Source of the DNA: an uncultured Eubacteriales bacterium
GTDB taxonomy: Bacteria > Bacillota > Clostridia > Oscillospirales > Oscillospiraceae
Assembly: GCA_900545515.1 (NCBI GenBank)
Contig: UQZA01000008.1
Coordinates: 1-64,000, forward strand
DNA length: 64,000 nucleotides
Direction of reading: 5' to 3'
The notes under the pieces are model-generated. The model was not told where the DNA came from and made no database searches. It was given only the letters and a program-made list of their open reading frames with translations. This document shows positions 46,837 through 58,104 of the stretch, piece after piece. Made by a program: the position numbers and the translations under genes. Numbering within the stretch: position 1 is the first letter of the stretch; every line of letters starts with the position of its first letter.

Positions 46837-46888
46837 GCGGTGCAGATTTGCTGTACGCATATGTTTCCTGGGGGGGAAGGAGGGCCGG
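46809..46888 (-). repeat. Intergenic repeat cluster truncating the transposase remnant
   Basis: The region contains a GGCGC-TGCC-GCGCC palindrome. An inverted module end follows (GCTGTACGCATATG at 46850-46863, then CCTGGGGGGGAAGG), as in the copies at 22279 and 60474. Confidence 0.6.
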
Positions 46889-46983
46889 AGGAATTGGTGA
46901 GGTTGTGCGTTTATTCTGAGGTTTGTGACATGGGCGCCGGTTCCTGTGTGTGAAAAGTTTTGGGGATTTGTGGCTTTTGCCAC

Positions 46984-47012
46984 TTTACGCCCTTCGAAAA
47001 ATGTAATAAAAT
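46984..47012 (+). promoter_or_regulatory. Promoter of pcrA-yunB-ligA
   Basis: TTTACG (46984-46989), a 17-bp spacer and TAAAAT (47007-47012), 29 bp before the pcrA ATG. Confidence 0.6.
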
Positions 47013-47041
47013 AGACCCATCAAACGAGGATGGGACATGCT

Positions 47042-49480
47042 ATGACAGAGAATTTTGAGACGAGATTTGCAGCTGCCCGGCGGCGCTATATTGCGTCCCG
47101 GTTTGGGCAGCTGAATCCAATGCAGCGGGAGGCCGTGTTGACGACGGAGGGACCGCTGCTTTTGTTGGCTGGGGCAGGCAGTGGCAAAACCACGGTGCTG
47201 ATCCAGCGGATTGCCAATCTGATTACCTTTGGCTGCGGCAGCGACAGCCCGGAGGTTCCCTTTGCCGCCACGGAGGAGGACCTGGCGTTTTTGGAGGGAC
47301 TGGAGCAGGAAGTGCCGGCGGAAGATCAAAGCCGGGCGGAGCGGCTGTGTGCTCTGCGCCCGGCAGCTCCCTGGAACATCATTGCCATAACCTTTACCAA
47401 CAAGGCGGCCAACGAGCTGAAAACCCGTCTGGAGGCGGCTGTGGGCCCCAGAGCCTATGATGTGTGGGCTATGACCTTCCATTCCGCTTGCTGCCGGATT
47501 TTGCGCCGGGAAATTGAGCGGCTGGGCTATAGCCGGAGCTTTACCATCTATGATACGTCGGATTCCGAGCGGATCATGAAGGACATCATCAAGTCCATGG
47601 GCCTGGATGACAAGTCTTTTCCTGCCAAATCCGTGCTGAGTATGATCGGCCGGGTGAAGGACAGGCAGCAGACCCCGGAAGCCTTTGCCCGGACGGCCCA
47701 GGCCAGAGGGGATTACCGGCTGGAGAAAATAGCCGAAGCCTATGGGGAATACCAGAAGCGACTGAAGGCAAACAATGCCGTGGACTTTGACGACATCATC
47801 TGCCTGACGGTGGAGCTTTTGGAGAATTTCCAGGAGGTGAGGGAATACTACCAGCGGAAATTCCATTATGTGCTCATTGACGAGTACCAGGATACCAACC
47901 GCCTGCAGTACCGCCTGGCGGCGCTGCTGGCCGGGGGGCATGAGAATATTTGTGTGGTGGGCGACGATGATCAGAGCATTTACCGCTTCCGAGGAGCCAC
48001 CATTGAGAACATTTTAAATTTTGAGCAAGCATATCCAGGGGCCCGGACCATCCGTCTGGAGCAAAATTACCGCTCGACCCAGTCGATCTTGAATGCGGCC
48101 AACGGCGTCATTGCCAACAACTCAGGCCGGAAGGGGAAAACCCTCTGGACGGCCAACGGGGTGGGGGAACCCATTTTGGTCTATGAGGCTTACAACGAAA
48201 CGGAGGAAGCCAATTTTGTGTCCGGCCAAATTCTGGCCCGTTCCCATGGACAGAACTTCCGGGATTTTGCGGTTTTGTACCGGACCAACGCCCAGTCCAA
48301 TGCTATGGAATATTCCTTCAAGCGAAACGGCATTCCCTACCGCATCATCGGCGGCACCCGCTACTTTGACCGGGCGGAGGTGAAGGATATGCTGGCCTAT
48401 CTGTGTGTGCTGAACAACCGGAGCGATGACCTCCGACTCCGGCGGATTGTGAACAACCCGCCCCGGGGCTTGGGGGGAAAGACCATGGAGATGGTAGAGC
48501 GCCTGGCTCAGGCAGAGGGGTGCTCTTTGTATGATGTGATCTCCCATCCGGATCAGTACAGGGCTTTGGAGCGCGCGGCGGACAAGCTGGGCAAATTCAC
48601 GGACATGCTGGAAGGGTGCGCCCGGCTTCTGGACGAGGGGATGCCTTTGACAGACTTTTATGAGGAGCTGCTGATCCGCACGGGCTACACTGCTATGCTG
48701 GCCGAGAAGAACACGGAGGAGAACCAGACCCGGTTGGAAAACGTCCACGAGTTGAAATCCAGCATTGTGAGCTATATGGAGAACGCAGAGGAGCCTACTT
48801 TGGCAGGCTTCCTGGAGGAGATTGCCCTGTACACAGACATTGAGCAGTACGACCCGACTGCCGACGCGGCAGTGATGATGACGATGCACAGCGCCAAGGG
48901 CCTGGAGTTCCCCCAGGTGTTTCTGGTTGGTTTGGAGGAGGGGCTGTTTCCCGGAATGCGGGCCATTGGAGAGCCGGAGGAAATGGAGGAGGAGCGCCGC
49001 CTCTGCTATGTGGCCATCACCCGGGCCAGGGAGCGCCTGACCATCTCCTATGCCCATCAGCGGATGCTCTATGGCCGGACGAATGCCTGTATGCCCTCCC
49101 GGTTTTTGAAAGAGATTCCGGAAGAATGTGTGGAGCACCGGGGCGGATACCATCCAAAGCCGGCTCCCCAGGAGACCCATGGCGGACACACCTCGTCTTA
49201 TTCCTATTCCAATCGAGGCTCCCGGACTAACCCGGCGGCGGAGCGGAGAAAAGCTCATATGAAACAGGCGGAGTATTCCGATTTTGCGGCAAAGGCCGTT
49301 GCGTCAGTTTCTATCGACTTTCACCAGGGGGATATGGTGGAGCACACTGCCTTTGGTAAGGGTATGGTGCTTTCCGTGATGAAAATGGGGGGAGATGCCC
49401 TGCTGGAGGTGGCCTTTGACGAGATCGGCACGAAAAAACTCATGGCGAAAACTGCTGCATCTCATATGAAGAAGGTATAA
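47042..49480 (+). CDS. pcrA: ATP-dependent DNA helicase PcrA/UvrD
   Basis: The 812-aa SF1A 3'-5' helicase acts in repair and removal of recombinase or polymerase from DNA. Motif I is AGAGSGKTTVLIQR. Motif II is LIDEYQDTN, motif III VGDDDQSIYRFRGA, and later motifs include MTMHSAKGLEFP and CYVAITRAR. The C-terminal Tudor-like RNA-polymerase-binding module (GDMVEHTAFGKGMVLSV) is present. An ATG at 47030 is too close to the AGG site, so 47042 is preferred. It leads an operon with yunB and ligA. Confidence 0.96.
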   Translation: MTENFETRFAAARRRYIASRFGQLNPMQREAVLTTEGPLLLLAGAGSGKTTVLIQRIANLITFGCGSDSPEVPFAATEEDLAFLEGLEQEVPAEDQSRAERLCALRPAAPWNIIAITFTNKAANELKTRLEAAVGPRAYDVWAMTFHSACCRILRREIERLGYSRSFTIYDTSDSERIMKDIIKSMGLDDKSFPAKSVLSMIGRVKDRQQTPEAFARTAQARGDYRLEKIAEAYGEYQKRLKANNAVDFDDIICLTVELLENFQEVREYYQRKFHYVLIDEYQDTNRLQYRLAALLAGGHENICVVGDDDQSIYRFRGATIENILNFEQAYPGARTIRLEQNYRSTQSILNAANGVIANNSGRKGKTLWTANGVGEPILVYEAYNETEEANFVSGQILARSHGQNFRDFAVLYRTNAQSNAMEYSFKRNGIPYRIIGGTRYFDRAEVKDMLAYLCVLNNRSDDLRLRRIVNNPPRGLGGKTMEMVERLAQAEGCSLYDVISHPDQYRALERAADKLGKFTDMLEGCARLLDEGMPLTDFYEELLIRTGYTAMLAEKNTEENQTRLENVHELKSSIVSYMENAEEPTLAGFLEEIALYTDIEQYDPTADAAVMMTMHSAKGLEFPQVFLVGLEEGLFPGMRAIGEPEEMEEERRLCYVAITRARERLTISYAHQRMLYGRTNACMPSRFLKEIPEECVEHRGGYHPKPAPQETHGGHTSSYSYSNRGSRTNPAAERRKAHMKQAEYSDFAAKAVASVSIDFHQGDMVEHTAFGKGMVLSVMKMGGDALLEVAFDEIGTKKLMAKTAASHMKKV

Positions 49481-49522
49481 GCTTCCCCAGGCCGGCATAC
49501 GCTGTCCGGGAGGGGATGGTAT

Positions 49523-50155
49523 ATGCGAAAACGGAAAGGACACCGGCTGCGCCGGGTTATGATTCTGTTGCTCATTTTGGCCCTTGGCGTGTTTTTCCTC
49601 ATGCGGAGCCGGTTCAATCCCATCGCTCGGGATCTGGCGATCACCCAGGTGACGAATCAGACCTCCGACCTCATCAACGATGCCATTGCCGAGCAGATTG
49701 CCCGGGATAACATTCAGTATGATCGGATTATTTACTTTGAAAAAGACTTAAACGGCCGGATTACCGCCCTGAAGACCAACATGAGCGAGGTCAACCGGCT
49801 GAAGACGGACATTCTCAACCTCATCAACGACGAAATCCTGGCGCTGGACACCCATGACATTGGCATTCCCCTGGGCAGCATCTTCTTGCCGGAGCTCCTG
49901 TCTGGCAAGGGACCGGTGCTGCCGGTTCGGGTGATTTCCATCAGCAACTCGGACGCCCAATTTGTCAGCCATTTTTCCGAAGCCGGAATCAACCAGACCC
50001 TGCAGCAGCTGACCATGGAAGTGAGCGTAGATGTGACCATTCTGGTCCTCAGTGAGACCACCACCTTTCGCGTGACAAGCCAGGTGGTGGTGGCGGAGAC
50101 CATCATTGTGGGTGCAGTGCCGGATACCTTCCTGCAAACGGGAAAACTATCATAA
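49523..50155 (+). CDS. yunB: Sporulation protein YunB
   Basis: The 210-aa protein has one N-terminal membrane span (MILLLILALGVFFLM). The YunB-type soluble domain follows, with NPIARDLAITQVTNQTSDLI, KTDILNLINDEI, and PLGSIFLPELLSGKGPVLPV. B. subtilis YunB is under sporulation sigma control and needed for normal spore formation. It supports the host being a spore-former. Its position between pcrA and ligA is notable, because a housekeeping promoter would express it constitutively unless an internal sporulation promoter exists. Confidence 0.88.
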   Translation: MRKRKGHRLRRVMILLLILALGVFFLMRSRFNPIARDLAITQVTNQTSDLINDAIAEQIARDNIQYDRIIYFEKDLNGRITALKTNMSEVNRLKTDILNLINDEILALDTHDIGIPLGSIFLPELLSGKGPVLPVRVISISNSDAQFVSHFSEAGINQTLQQLTMEVSVDVTILVLSETTTFRVTSQVVVAETIIVGAVPDTFLQTGKLS

Positions 50156-52141
<1,986 letters not shown>

Positions 52142-52154
52142 CCCCACGATATGG

Positions 52155-52183
52155 AAGCCGGAGGCGGAGGCCTCCGGCTTTTT
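52155..52183 (+). terminator. Intrinsic terminator of pcrA-yunB-ligA
   Basis: A 10-bp GC stem (52156-52165 with 52170-52179), a 4-nt loop and TTTTT at 52179-52183. Confidence 0.9.
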
Positions 52184-52248
52184 GCACATTTGGAAGGTTT
52201 TTATCATAAGCTGTCATGGTCCTTTGGGCCGACAGGAGGAATCACCAT

Positions 52249-53634
52249 ATGAGCATCATCCATTCTGACAAACGAATCAGTGCCAGCCAAATCCCCTGTG
52301 ACGGCACGCTGAAGGTGACCATTTCTCTCACAGCCAAGCCGGATATTCAGGACCATCCGGCAGACGTTGTCCTGGTTCTGGACCGGTCCAGAAGTATGGC
52401 CGGCGCGCCCCTGGCCAGCATGAAGGCCGGAGCCAAGACCTTTATTGATATCCTGGCAGAGTCCACCGGGGGCAGCCAGGATGGGCAAATTGGAGGCGGC
52501 AGCCGGATCGCCGTCGTCAGCTTTGCCAGCACAGCCACGAAGGATACCCAGCTGATCACCTCAGTGGCGGCTCTGAAGGCGGCGGTAGACAGCCTCACAG
52601 CGGCTGGCTCTACCAACCACGCAGACGCCTTCACCAAAGCGGGGGAGCTGTTTGACCCCAGCTCCAGCGCCCAGAAAATCATTGTGCTCTTCACAGACGG
52701 CAAGACCACCATTGGTCCGCCGCCTGCGCCGGTTGCGGCGGCCTTACGCGACTCCGGCGTTGTCATTTACTGCATTGGGCTCACCGGCTCTGATGGAATC
52801 GACGTGGCGACTCTCCATGAATGGGCCACGGACCCGGACAGCGAGCATGTAGCCGTTACGCCGGACCCTGCCGAGTTGGAGGAGCTGTTTGCGGACATTG
52901 CCCAGTCCATTTCGAAGCCCGGCGCCACCGGCATTGTGGTGGATGAGGTGGTCCATTCGGATTTCCAGATTACCAGCATCCTCACCCCCCAGAAGGGGGA
53001 CGCCACGCTGATGGGACCGAATACCATCCGCTGGACCATTGAGGAGTTGGGGGCGACTGATGTGGAGACGGCGACCCTGGAATTTTATGTCCGCCACATT
53101 GGGGAAACCGGTGGGACGAAACCGGTCAATCAATCGATCACCTACACCGACCGGGAGAAGCAGGATGTTTCGTTCCCGGACCCCAAGGTGCTGGTGGATT
53201 GCGGCGTCGTGACGACACCGGAGGGCTGCCCGGAGCCGGTGGAAGTGACGATGGACGGGTGCCAGGACTTCGTTTCGGTGGACCTGGGGGACACTTACCT
53301 GCAATCCCAGGGGAGAATTCTGGAGGTGCGGGCAACCCTTCACAATGTGTGCCCCGAAAAGCGGGTGGCCCTGGCCGTGCTGCTTTCGGAGGTGGACGAA
53401 AAAGGGAAGGAGCATCCCCGGGGGATGAAAACTGTGACGGTTCCCGTGCACCATTGCCCGGCCTGCCGGAATGTTTTGGTGCGGGGTATCCGGTTCATTT
53501 TGCCCGAGGATCTGAATGTCTCCGGTACGCCGGGAAAGCTCTGCACCCCACGCAATCTCCGGGTGCGCCTCTTCAGCCATTATGTGGACTACGATTTCCA
53601 ATGCTGCAATGTCACGGTGACCTGTAAGCAGTGA
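52249..53634 (+). CDS. von Willebrand A-domain protein with cysteine-rich C-terminus
   Basis: The 461-aa protein has no signal peptide. An N-terminal beta region precedes a vWA domain (about 38-230) with an intact MIDAS start, LVLDRSRSM (DxSxS). A beta-sandwich region follows (about 235-315). The last 140 residues hold about ten Cys (CGVV, EGC, DGC, NVC, HHCPAC, KLC, QCC, VTC). The fold suggests metal-dependent protein binding. A spore-coat or surface role is speculative. The ATG at 52249 has AGGAGG 9 nt upstream; an earlier in-frame ATG at 52216 is rejected. Confidence 0.85.
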   Translation: MSIIHSDKRISASQIPCDGTLKVTISLTAKPDIQDHPADVVLVLDRSRSMAGAPLASMKAGAKTFIDILAESTGGSQDGQIGGGSRIAVVSFASTATKDTQLITSVAALKAAVDSLTAAGSTNHADAFTKAGELFDPSSSAQKIIVLFTDGKTTIGPPPAPVAAALRDSGVVIYCIGLTGSDGIDVATLHEWATDPDSEHVAVTPDPAELEELFADIAQSISKPGATGIVVDEVVHSDFQITSILTPQKGDATLMGPNTIRWTIEELGATDVETATLEFYVRHIGETGGTKPVNQSITYTDREKQDVSFPDPKVLVDCGVVTTPEGCPEPVEVTMDGCQDFVSVDLGDTYLQSQGRILEVRATLHNVCPEKRVALAVLLSEVDEKGKEHPRGMKTVTVPVHHCPACRNVLVRGIRFILPEDLNVSGTPGKLCTPRNLRVRLFSHYVDYDFQCCNVTVTCKQ

Positions 53635-53683
53635 AGATGCAGAACTGTGATTTGACAGAAGCATAACGGTGCATTTACAAAGG

Positions 53684-53719
53684 ACGCCGTGATGGGCAGC
53701 CTCGGCTCCATCACGGCGT
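53684..53719 (+). terminator. Hairpin after the vWA gene
   Basis: A perfect 12-bp stem (53684-53695 with 53708-53719) carries a small inner stem. There is no T-tract, so termination efficiency is uncertain. Confidence 0.5.
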
Positions 53720-53749
53720 ACATGTATCATGGACGCTTTACTTTCCTAC

Positions 53750-53854
53750 GAATTCGTACCAGCCTGTGAGGAAGTTCGAATTTGCCGAAATGCTACAGAT
53801 TGGGAAGCCTCCTGCCGCCGGTGCGTCCAGGAGGCCGCACCCTAGGCCTCAGGG
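53750..53854 (+). mobile_element. Truncated copy of the MITE-like element
   Basis: About 105 bp align to the right two-thirds of the element at 42100-42206. Shared blocks include CACAGATTGGGAAGC-like and GGTGCGTCCAGGA sequences and the right terminal CCGCACCCTA. The left terminal repeat is missing. It lies between the vWA gene and the ABC ATPase gene. Confidence 0.65.
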
Positions 53855-53894
53855 ACAGATGGGAGCCACGGTATGCCCCTGCAATGTCTCTGCA

Positions 53895-54554
53895 CTACCT
53901 TGAGAAATTTGCGGAATGAGACTGAGCTGGCATAAGCGGCGTCATGACGCCGCTCTCCATTCGATGGACGGTGTGACACAGGTGGTCGATGTCTTCGCCG
54001 TGGTGGGAGGCCAGGAGGATGGTCACGCCGGAGGCGGCTTTTTCCAGGAAGAGGGCACGCATTTCTTCCACGCCGGACTGATCCAGGCCGTTGAAGGGCT
54101 CGTCCAGGAGCAGAAGCTCCGGTTCTTCCATCATGGCCTGGGCGATGCCCAGACGCTGCCGCATACCCATGGAGTATTTCCCCACATGCTTCCGGCTCTT
54201 GGGGTCCAGGCCTACCAGCTCCATCGCCGCTGCCACCTGCTCTTTGGAGATGGTACGGCGAATCTGGGCCAGGAGCCACAGGTTTTGGAATCCGGAATAG
54301 CGGGGCAGGAATCCCGGCTCTTCGATGATGATGCCCATGGGGGGCCGTGCCTTCCCCTTGCAGCCGGGGAAAAGAATTTCTCCCTGATCCTGGTAGGTCA
54401 AGCCGCAGATGCATTTCATCAGCACCGTTTTGCCGGAGCCGTTCCGGCCCACCAAGCCGTGAATTTTCCCCTTTTCAAAGGAGACGGACACGTCCTTCAG
54501 GACCGTCTGCTCTCCGTAGGATTTGGTCAGATTGCGGATTTCAATTTCGTTCAT
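53895..54554 (-). CDS. ABC transporter ATP-binding protein
   Basis: The 219-aa ATPase has Walker A GRNGSGKTV and EEPGFLPRYSGF in the Q-loop region. A degenerate signature YSMGMRQRLGIAQ and Walker B LLLLDEP complete the site. It resembles the BcrA/NatA drug or antimicrobial-peptide exporter ATPases. ATG 54554 is preferred, with GTG 54563 overlapping the permease stop as an alternative. Last gene of a five-gene minus-strand operon. Confidence 0.92.
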   Translation of the reverse strand: MNEIEIRNLTKSYGEQTVLKDVSVSFEKGKIHGLVGRNGSGKTVLMKCICGLTYQDQGEILFPGCKGKARPPMGIIIEEPGFLPRYSGFQNLWLLAQIRRTISKEQVAAAMELVGLDPKSRKHVGKYSMGMRQRLGIAQAMMEEPELLLLDEPFNGLDQSGVEEMRALFLEKAASGVTILLASHHGEDIDHLCHTVHRMESGVMTPLMPAQSHSANFSR

Positions 54555-54559
54555 ATACT

Positions 54560-55381
54560 TCACCGCCCCATCTCAGAATGTGTGACCTGGATGTCCATCC
54601 GGCGGCACCGGAGGACGATCAGGCAAAGGAGGACTCCGTTTAACCCCACGAGCATACTCAGGGCGTAAGTAACGGTTGGCCAGCCTGTGGTCCCCAGCTG
54701 GTTCAGGTTTGCCCAAGAGACTGGGGAGAGGTGCAGCAGCCATGGGGCGTCATGGAGGAAGAACAGGCTGAAGAAGTCCAGCACGCAAAACGCCCCTACG
54801 GCCAAAGTTCCCACCACAGGGGGCGCCAGGAGATTGCACAGGAAAAACAGCAGCCCCAGGAAGCAGAAAATCAAAGACGACAGCAGCATGGCCAGACCAC
54901 AGGCGGCCAGAGGTGAATACAGCGCCAGGATACGGGTGGGTATGATGGACTTGCCCGCCACACTTTGCAGCACGCTTCCCCAACCGGTGGAGAAGGTGAG
55001 GGTGTCCATGCCCAGGAGCATCCCCATCAGGAAGATGGAGGCGGAGACCACCGCGCTGCTGGCCAGGAGGTACCCGGCGGTGCCCAGGGCCCAGTGTCCC
55101 CGGCCCGACCGGAGAATGAGGTAGGGCTGGTGCCGGTCCAGGAAGGGAGCGTCGCAGAACAGCACCATCACCGCCAGGCAAATGCACATCATCAGGTACC
55201 GGTCTGAGAACACGGCGGGATAAACCCAGGGGGTCACGGGGACGCCAGAGGTCCGGGAAAAGGTCAGCACATTCCAGTTGGCGTCATAGGCGAAGATCGC
55301 CAGGAAGATGAACACCGTGATCACCCGCAGGGAGGCCCGCCATTTCCGGAACTGCATGGCGCAGCATCGCAGACTAACCAT
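54560..55381 (-). CDS. ABC-2-type permease, subunit 1
   Basis: The 273-aa protein has about six membrane spans (TVFIFLAIFAYDANW, MMCICLAVMVLFC, SAVVSASIFLMGMLL, and three towards the C-terminus). It lies between a second permease (8-bp overlap) and the ATPase. No substrate motif is recognised. Together they look like a heterodimeric exporter. Confidence 0.85.
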   Translation of the reverse strand: MVSLRCCAMQFRKWRASLRVITVFIFLAIFAYDANWNVLTFSRTSGVPVTPWVYPAVFSDRYLMMCICLAVMVLFCDAPFLDRHQPYLILRSGRGHWALGTAGYLLASSAVVSASIFLMGMLLGMDTLTFSTGWGSVLQSVAGKSIIPTRILALYSPLAACGLAMLLSSLIFCFLGLLFFLCNLLAPPVVGTLAVGAFCVLDFFSLFFLHDAPWLLHLSPVSWANLNQLGTTGWPTVTYALSMLVGLNGVLLCLIVLRCRRMDIQVTHSEMGR

Positions 55382-56120
55382 GTTCGAACTCCTTTCTCAC
55401 CCGCTCGTCGAAGAGCCATCCCATCAACAGGATCACCGCCAGGCAGAGTAGCAGGGTGTACGCCACGTTTCCGGCCATGTTCAGGCTGCTCAGAGGGGGG
55501 CGGTACATCATGACGGTGGGGCTTAAAAAATCAGGAATCAGGCCGAATACTGTCAGTTCGTTGATCGTATAGTACAGCACCAGAGGGACCGCCAAGGTGG
55601 CGATCATGTTCCGCAGGAAGGTGGACAGGTACAGGGCCACCACCGCAAAGGCGCTGCCCAGAGCGGCGGAAAGCAGGGATTTCACAAAGAAGTACAGGTA
55701 AGGACGCCCCATGGAGATGATGGCGTCATACCCGCTGTAGTCCACCCGGAAGTCGTTGTCCGCCGGGTATTGCAGCCGCAGAATGACCACAAAGAGAAAG
55801 GACCCGGCCAGAACCACCAGCGCGCCGGAGAGGGCCGTGACCAGGACCTTGGAGACGGAGTAGCGGGTGGAGCTGCACCGGGTCTGGAGGAACCGCCAGT
55901 AGCCGCTGAGCCGGTCCTCCAGGTAGCCGCAACCATAGGGCAGCACGGCGCAGAGGTAAAACAGGATGTAAAATCCGGTTTTGTAGGAAAAGGCGAACTG
56001 GTAGGCGGCGCTGTCGTTCCAGGTCTCTGTGGCGCCCAGGCTCAACAGCACGCCATAGGCCAGGGCGACGAAAAGGGTCCTGGGGGAGAGCAGGGCCCGG
56101 CGCAGGTCATGACGCAGCAT
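55374..56120 (-). CDS. ABC-2-type permease, subunit 2
   Basis: The 248-aa protein has about six membrane spans (LFVALAYGVLLSLGA, GFYILFYLCAVLPYGCGY, ALVVLAGSFLFVVILRL and others). The start at 56120 is 14 bp inside the lipoprotein gene and follows AGGAGGTG. It is probably the partner of the neighbouring permease. Confidence 0.82.
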   Translation of the reverse strand: MLRHDLRRALLSPRTLFVALAYGVLLSLGATETWNDSAAYQFAFSYKTGFYILFYLCAVLPYGCGYLEDRLSGYWRFLQTRCSSTRYSVSKVLVTALSGALVVLAGSFLFVVILRLQYPADNDFRVDYSGYDAIISMGRPYLYFFVKSLLSAALGSAFAVVALYLSTFLRNMIATLAVPLVLYYTINELTVFGLIPDFLSPTVMMYRPPLSSLNMAGNVAYTLLLCLAVILLMGWLFDERVRKEFEHG

Positions 56121-57375
56121 CGGTAGGCACCTCCTCCGGCGGATAGAGCTGGTGGCCATCGTAGGCGTCCAGGAAGACCTGCGCTACCCGGATGTGGTCT
56201 GGGTCCTCTTGGTAAGGATATGTATACAGCTCCGCATGCCAGGCGGGGACCAGGGTGAAGCTCTTGCTCTCCTCGTGGTATATGGGAATGTAGCACAGCT
56301 CCAGCTTCTGCACCGCGTCCGGCTTTACAATGACCTGCCCGGCGTAGAGGGACGCCAGGGCCTCCCGGGCCTCCTGGAAGGTGAGGACGGCTTTGGGCTT
56401 CCCCTCGGCTTCGAAATTCAGGCATACTCCGGTACTAAGCCACGCATAGGTGAAGCCGTCCTGCTCCAGCAGCAGGTGACAGACTGGCCCAGCCATTGTA
56501 AACGGGGGATTCTCACCATCCATCTTCCCCATTGTGGCGCTGCTGGTGCCATCGGAGAGTCCCACCTCGTCATCATAGAGGGGGATGCCTTCATAGGTAA
56601 ACCGGACGATGATATAATAGCACTCGTCTTTTTTGGCGTACTGCTTGTACATCATGGTGCTGCCCTCCTTCACTTGGCCAGAAGGGGTCGTTGACGCAGG
56701 GATTACTTCAAGCCGGCCGGCGGCGTACATCTCATCAGCCACAGTTTGGAGGGTTTCCAGGTCAATGGTGTAGATGGTGAATTCCAGGTTGTCCACTGGC
56801 AGGCCGAGGTTCCCCAAAAATTCCCTGGTCTTTGCTTTTGCTTCCTCACAGCTGAGGAAATCCAGGTCCACGCCTTGTTGGAAACGATCTGAGGTATAGG
56901 CATGGCTGGGGATTGTCTCCTTATCTGGCAAAACGAAGGTTTGGCGGATGTAGCTGTTTTCAAAAGTACTAAGAGAAAGGCCAAATGAAACGATATTTCC
57001 TTCGCCATCCAGATTGAGGGAGTAGGATGCGTTTCCATCCTTTCCCGCTTGGTAAAGATGATCAGACCATGTAGTAAAAAAATAAGAGACAGGAGAATCC
57101 CAGGTTTGCGGAGGGCTGGCAGTGTAGGTGAAATGCTTGCTTTCCATAAAGGTTTTTACGGCATTTTCTAATGCTGCTTCAGATATCAGGACCGGGTGAG
57201 ACGATAAGATGGGTAATTCCTTTGATTTGGGCATGGTTTCTGCCGGTATCTGCCAGTTCAGAACTGTGTCAACATCTACCGGCTGTATGCTTTTTTCTTC
57301 ATGGTCACAGCCCCATAGTGATAGTAAAATCATGCAGGCTAAAACGACTCCGGACCATTTTTTGCTTTTTTCCAT
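56107..57375 (-). CDS. Exporter-associated lipoprotein of unknown function
   Basis: The 422-aa product starts with a lipoprotein signal (MEKSKKWSGVVLACMILLS, lipobox LWGC). The mature region holds a DUF-like alpha/beta domain that I do not recognise. Internal homology is not obvious. Its 3' end overlaps the permease gene, so it belongs to the same operon and may be an extracytoplasmic partner or immunity-type protein of the exporter. Confidence 0.8.
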   Translation of the reverse strand: MEKSKKWSGVVLACMILLSLWGCDHEEKSIQPVDVDTVLNWQIPAETMPKSKELPILSSHPVLISEAALENAVKTFMESKHFTYTASPPQTWDSPVSYFFTTWSDHLYQAGKDGNASYSLNLDGEGNIVSFGLSLSTFENSYIRQTFVLPDKETIPSHAYTSDRFQQGVDLDFLSCEEAKAKTREFLGNLGLPVDNLEFTIYTIDLETLQTVADEMYAAGRLEVIPASTTPSGQVKEGSTMMYKQYAKKDECYYIIVRFTYEGIPLYDDEVGLSDGTSSATMGKMDGENPPFTMAGPVCHLLLEQDGFTYAWLSTGVCLNFEAEGKPKAVLTFQEAREALASLYAGQVIVKPDAVQKLELCYIPIYHEESKSFTLVPAWHAELYTYPYQEDPDHIRVAQVFLDAYDGHQLYPPEEVPTDAAS

Positions 57376-57463
57376 TTGGATACCTCAATTGCTGCTAGGG
57401 CAGCTTACAAACATATTGCAAACTGCCCTAGTGAAATGTGTAAAATCTATGCAGAATCTAAGA

Positions 57464-57883
57464 TTATGGCATCCAATTGCCGTTTACGCTGACGGTGTAG
57501 CTTGTACTTTGTGTATAGCTGTAAATACCCATTCTCATATATGTTCCTGCCTTAGCATAAGCGGGCTTATATGAAATGTAGAAGGTGATCAGGTCGAAGC
57601 GGTCGGTGTATCCGGTCGCGGAGGCTTTGAAAACACCGGTACTTGTCGTGTTTTTGATGAAATAACGAGCGCCATTTCCGTAATATGCACCGCTGGAAGG
57701 CATGACTTTGGCTTCTTGCGCGTCTTCCTTGTATCGGACGTTGCCGATATCACTGGAGGTCCCTTTCGCTGCCAATTCGTACACATACGAGGTGACGGCA
57801 AAAGCTTGCGAGCACAGAGCGGAGACACAGAGGGAGAGAATCAGAACCAGGAGGACAATGCGGCTACGGTGGGTTTTTTTCAT
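57464..57883 (-). CDS. Small secreted protein
   Basis: The 139-aa product has a cleavable signal peptide (MKKTHRSRIVLLVLILSLCV...), with likely cleavage after AFA at residue 29. The mature part (about 110 residues) is rich in Tyr, Ser, Thr and Gly and predicted beta-strand. It has no Cys and resembles no family I know. First gene of the exporter operon (88 bp before the lipoprotein). Candidate exported effector or surface protein. Flanking DNA is more AT-rich than the rest of the window. Confidence 0.75.
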   Translation of the reverse strand: MKKTHRSRIVLLVLILSLCVSALCSQAFAVTSYVYELAAKGTSSDIGNVRYKEDAQEAKVMPSSGAYYGNGARYFIKNTTSTGVFKASATGYTDRFDLITFYISYKPAYAKAGTYMRMGIYSYTQSTSYTVSVNGNWMP

Positions 57884-58104
57884 AATGGGCTCCTTTCGTA
57901 TTGCCTTTACGGCTGATTGGGGGTGGATCCGGATGCATCCTCACAGCCACAGATGGGGTAAGCGCGGGACATTGCGATCCATAGGCTGCAAGGACGGTGA
58001 TCAACCCATCCGCCGCGTTGGTTTGCTCTGCAGCGCAAACATCCGCTTTGCATGAAGCTGATCCTAAGGGGAGGGCTTATTACGCTGAGACTTGGAATTC
58101 CGGC

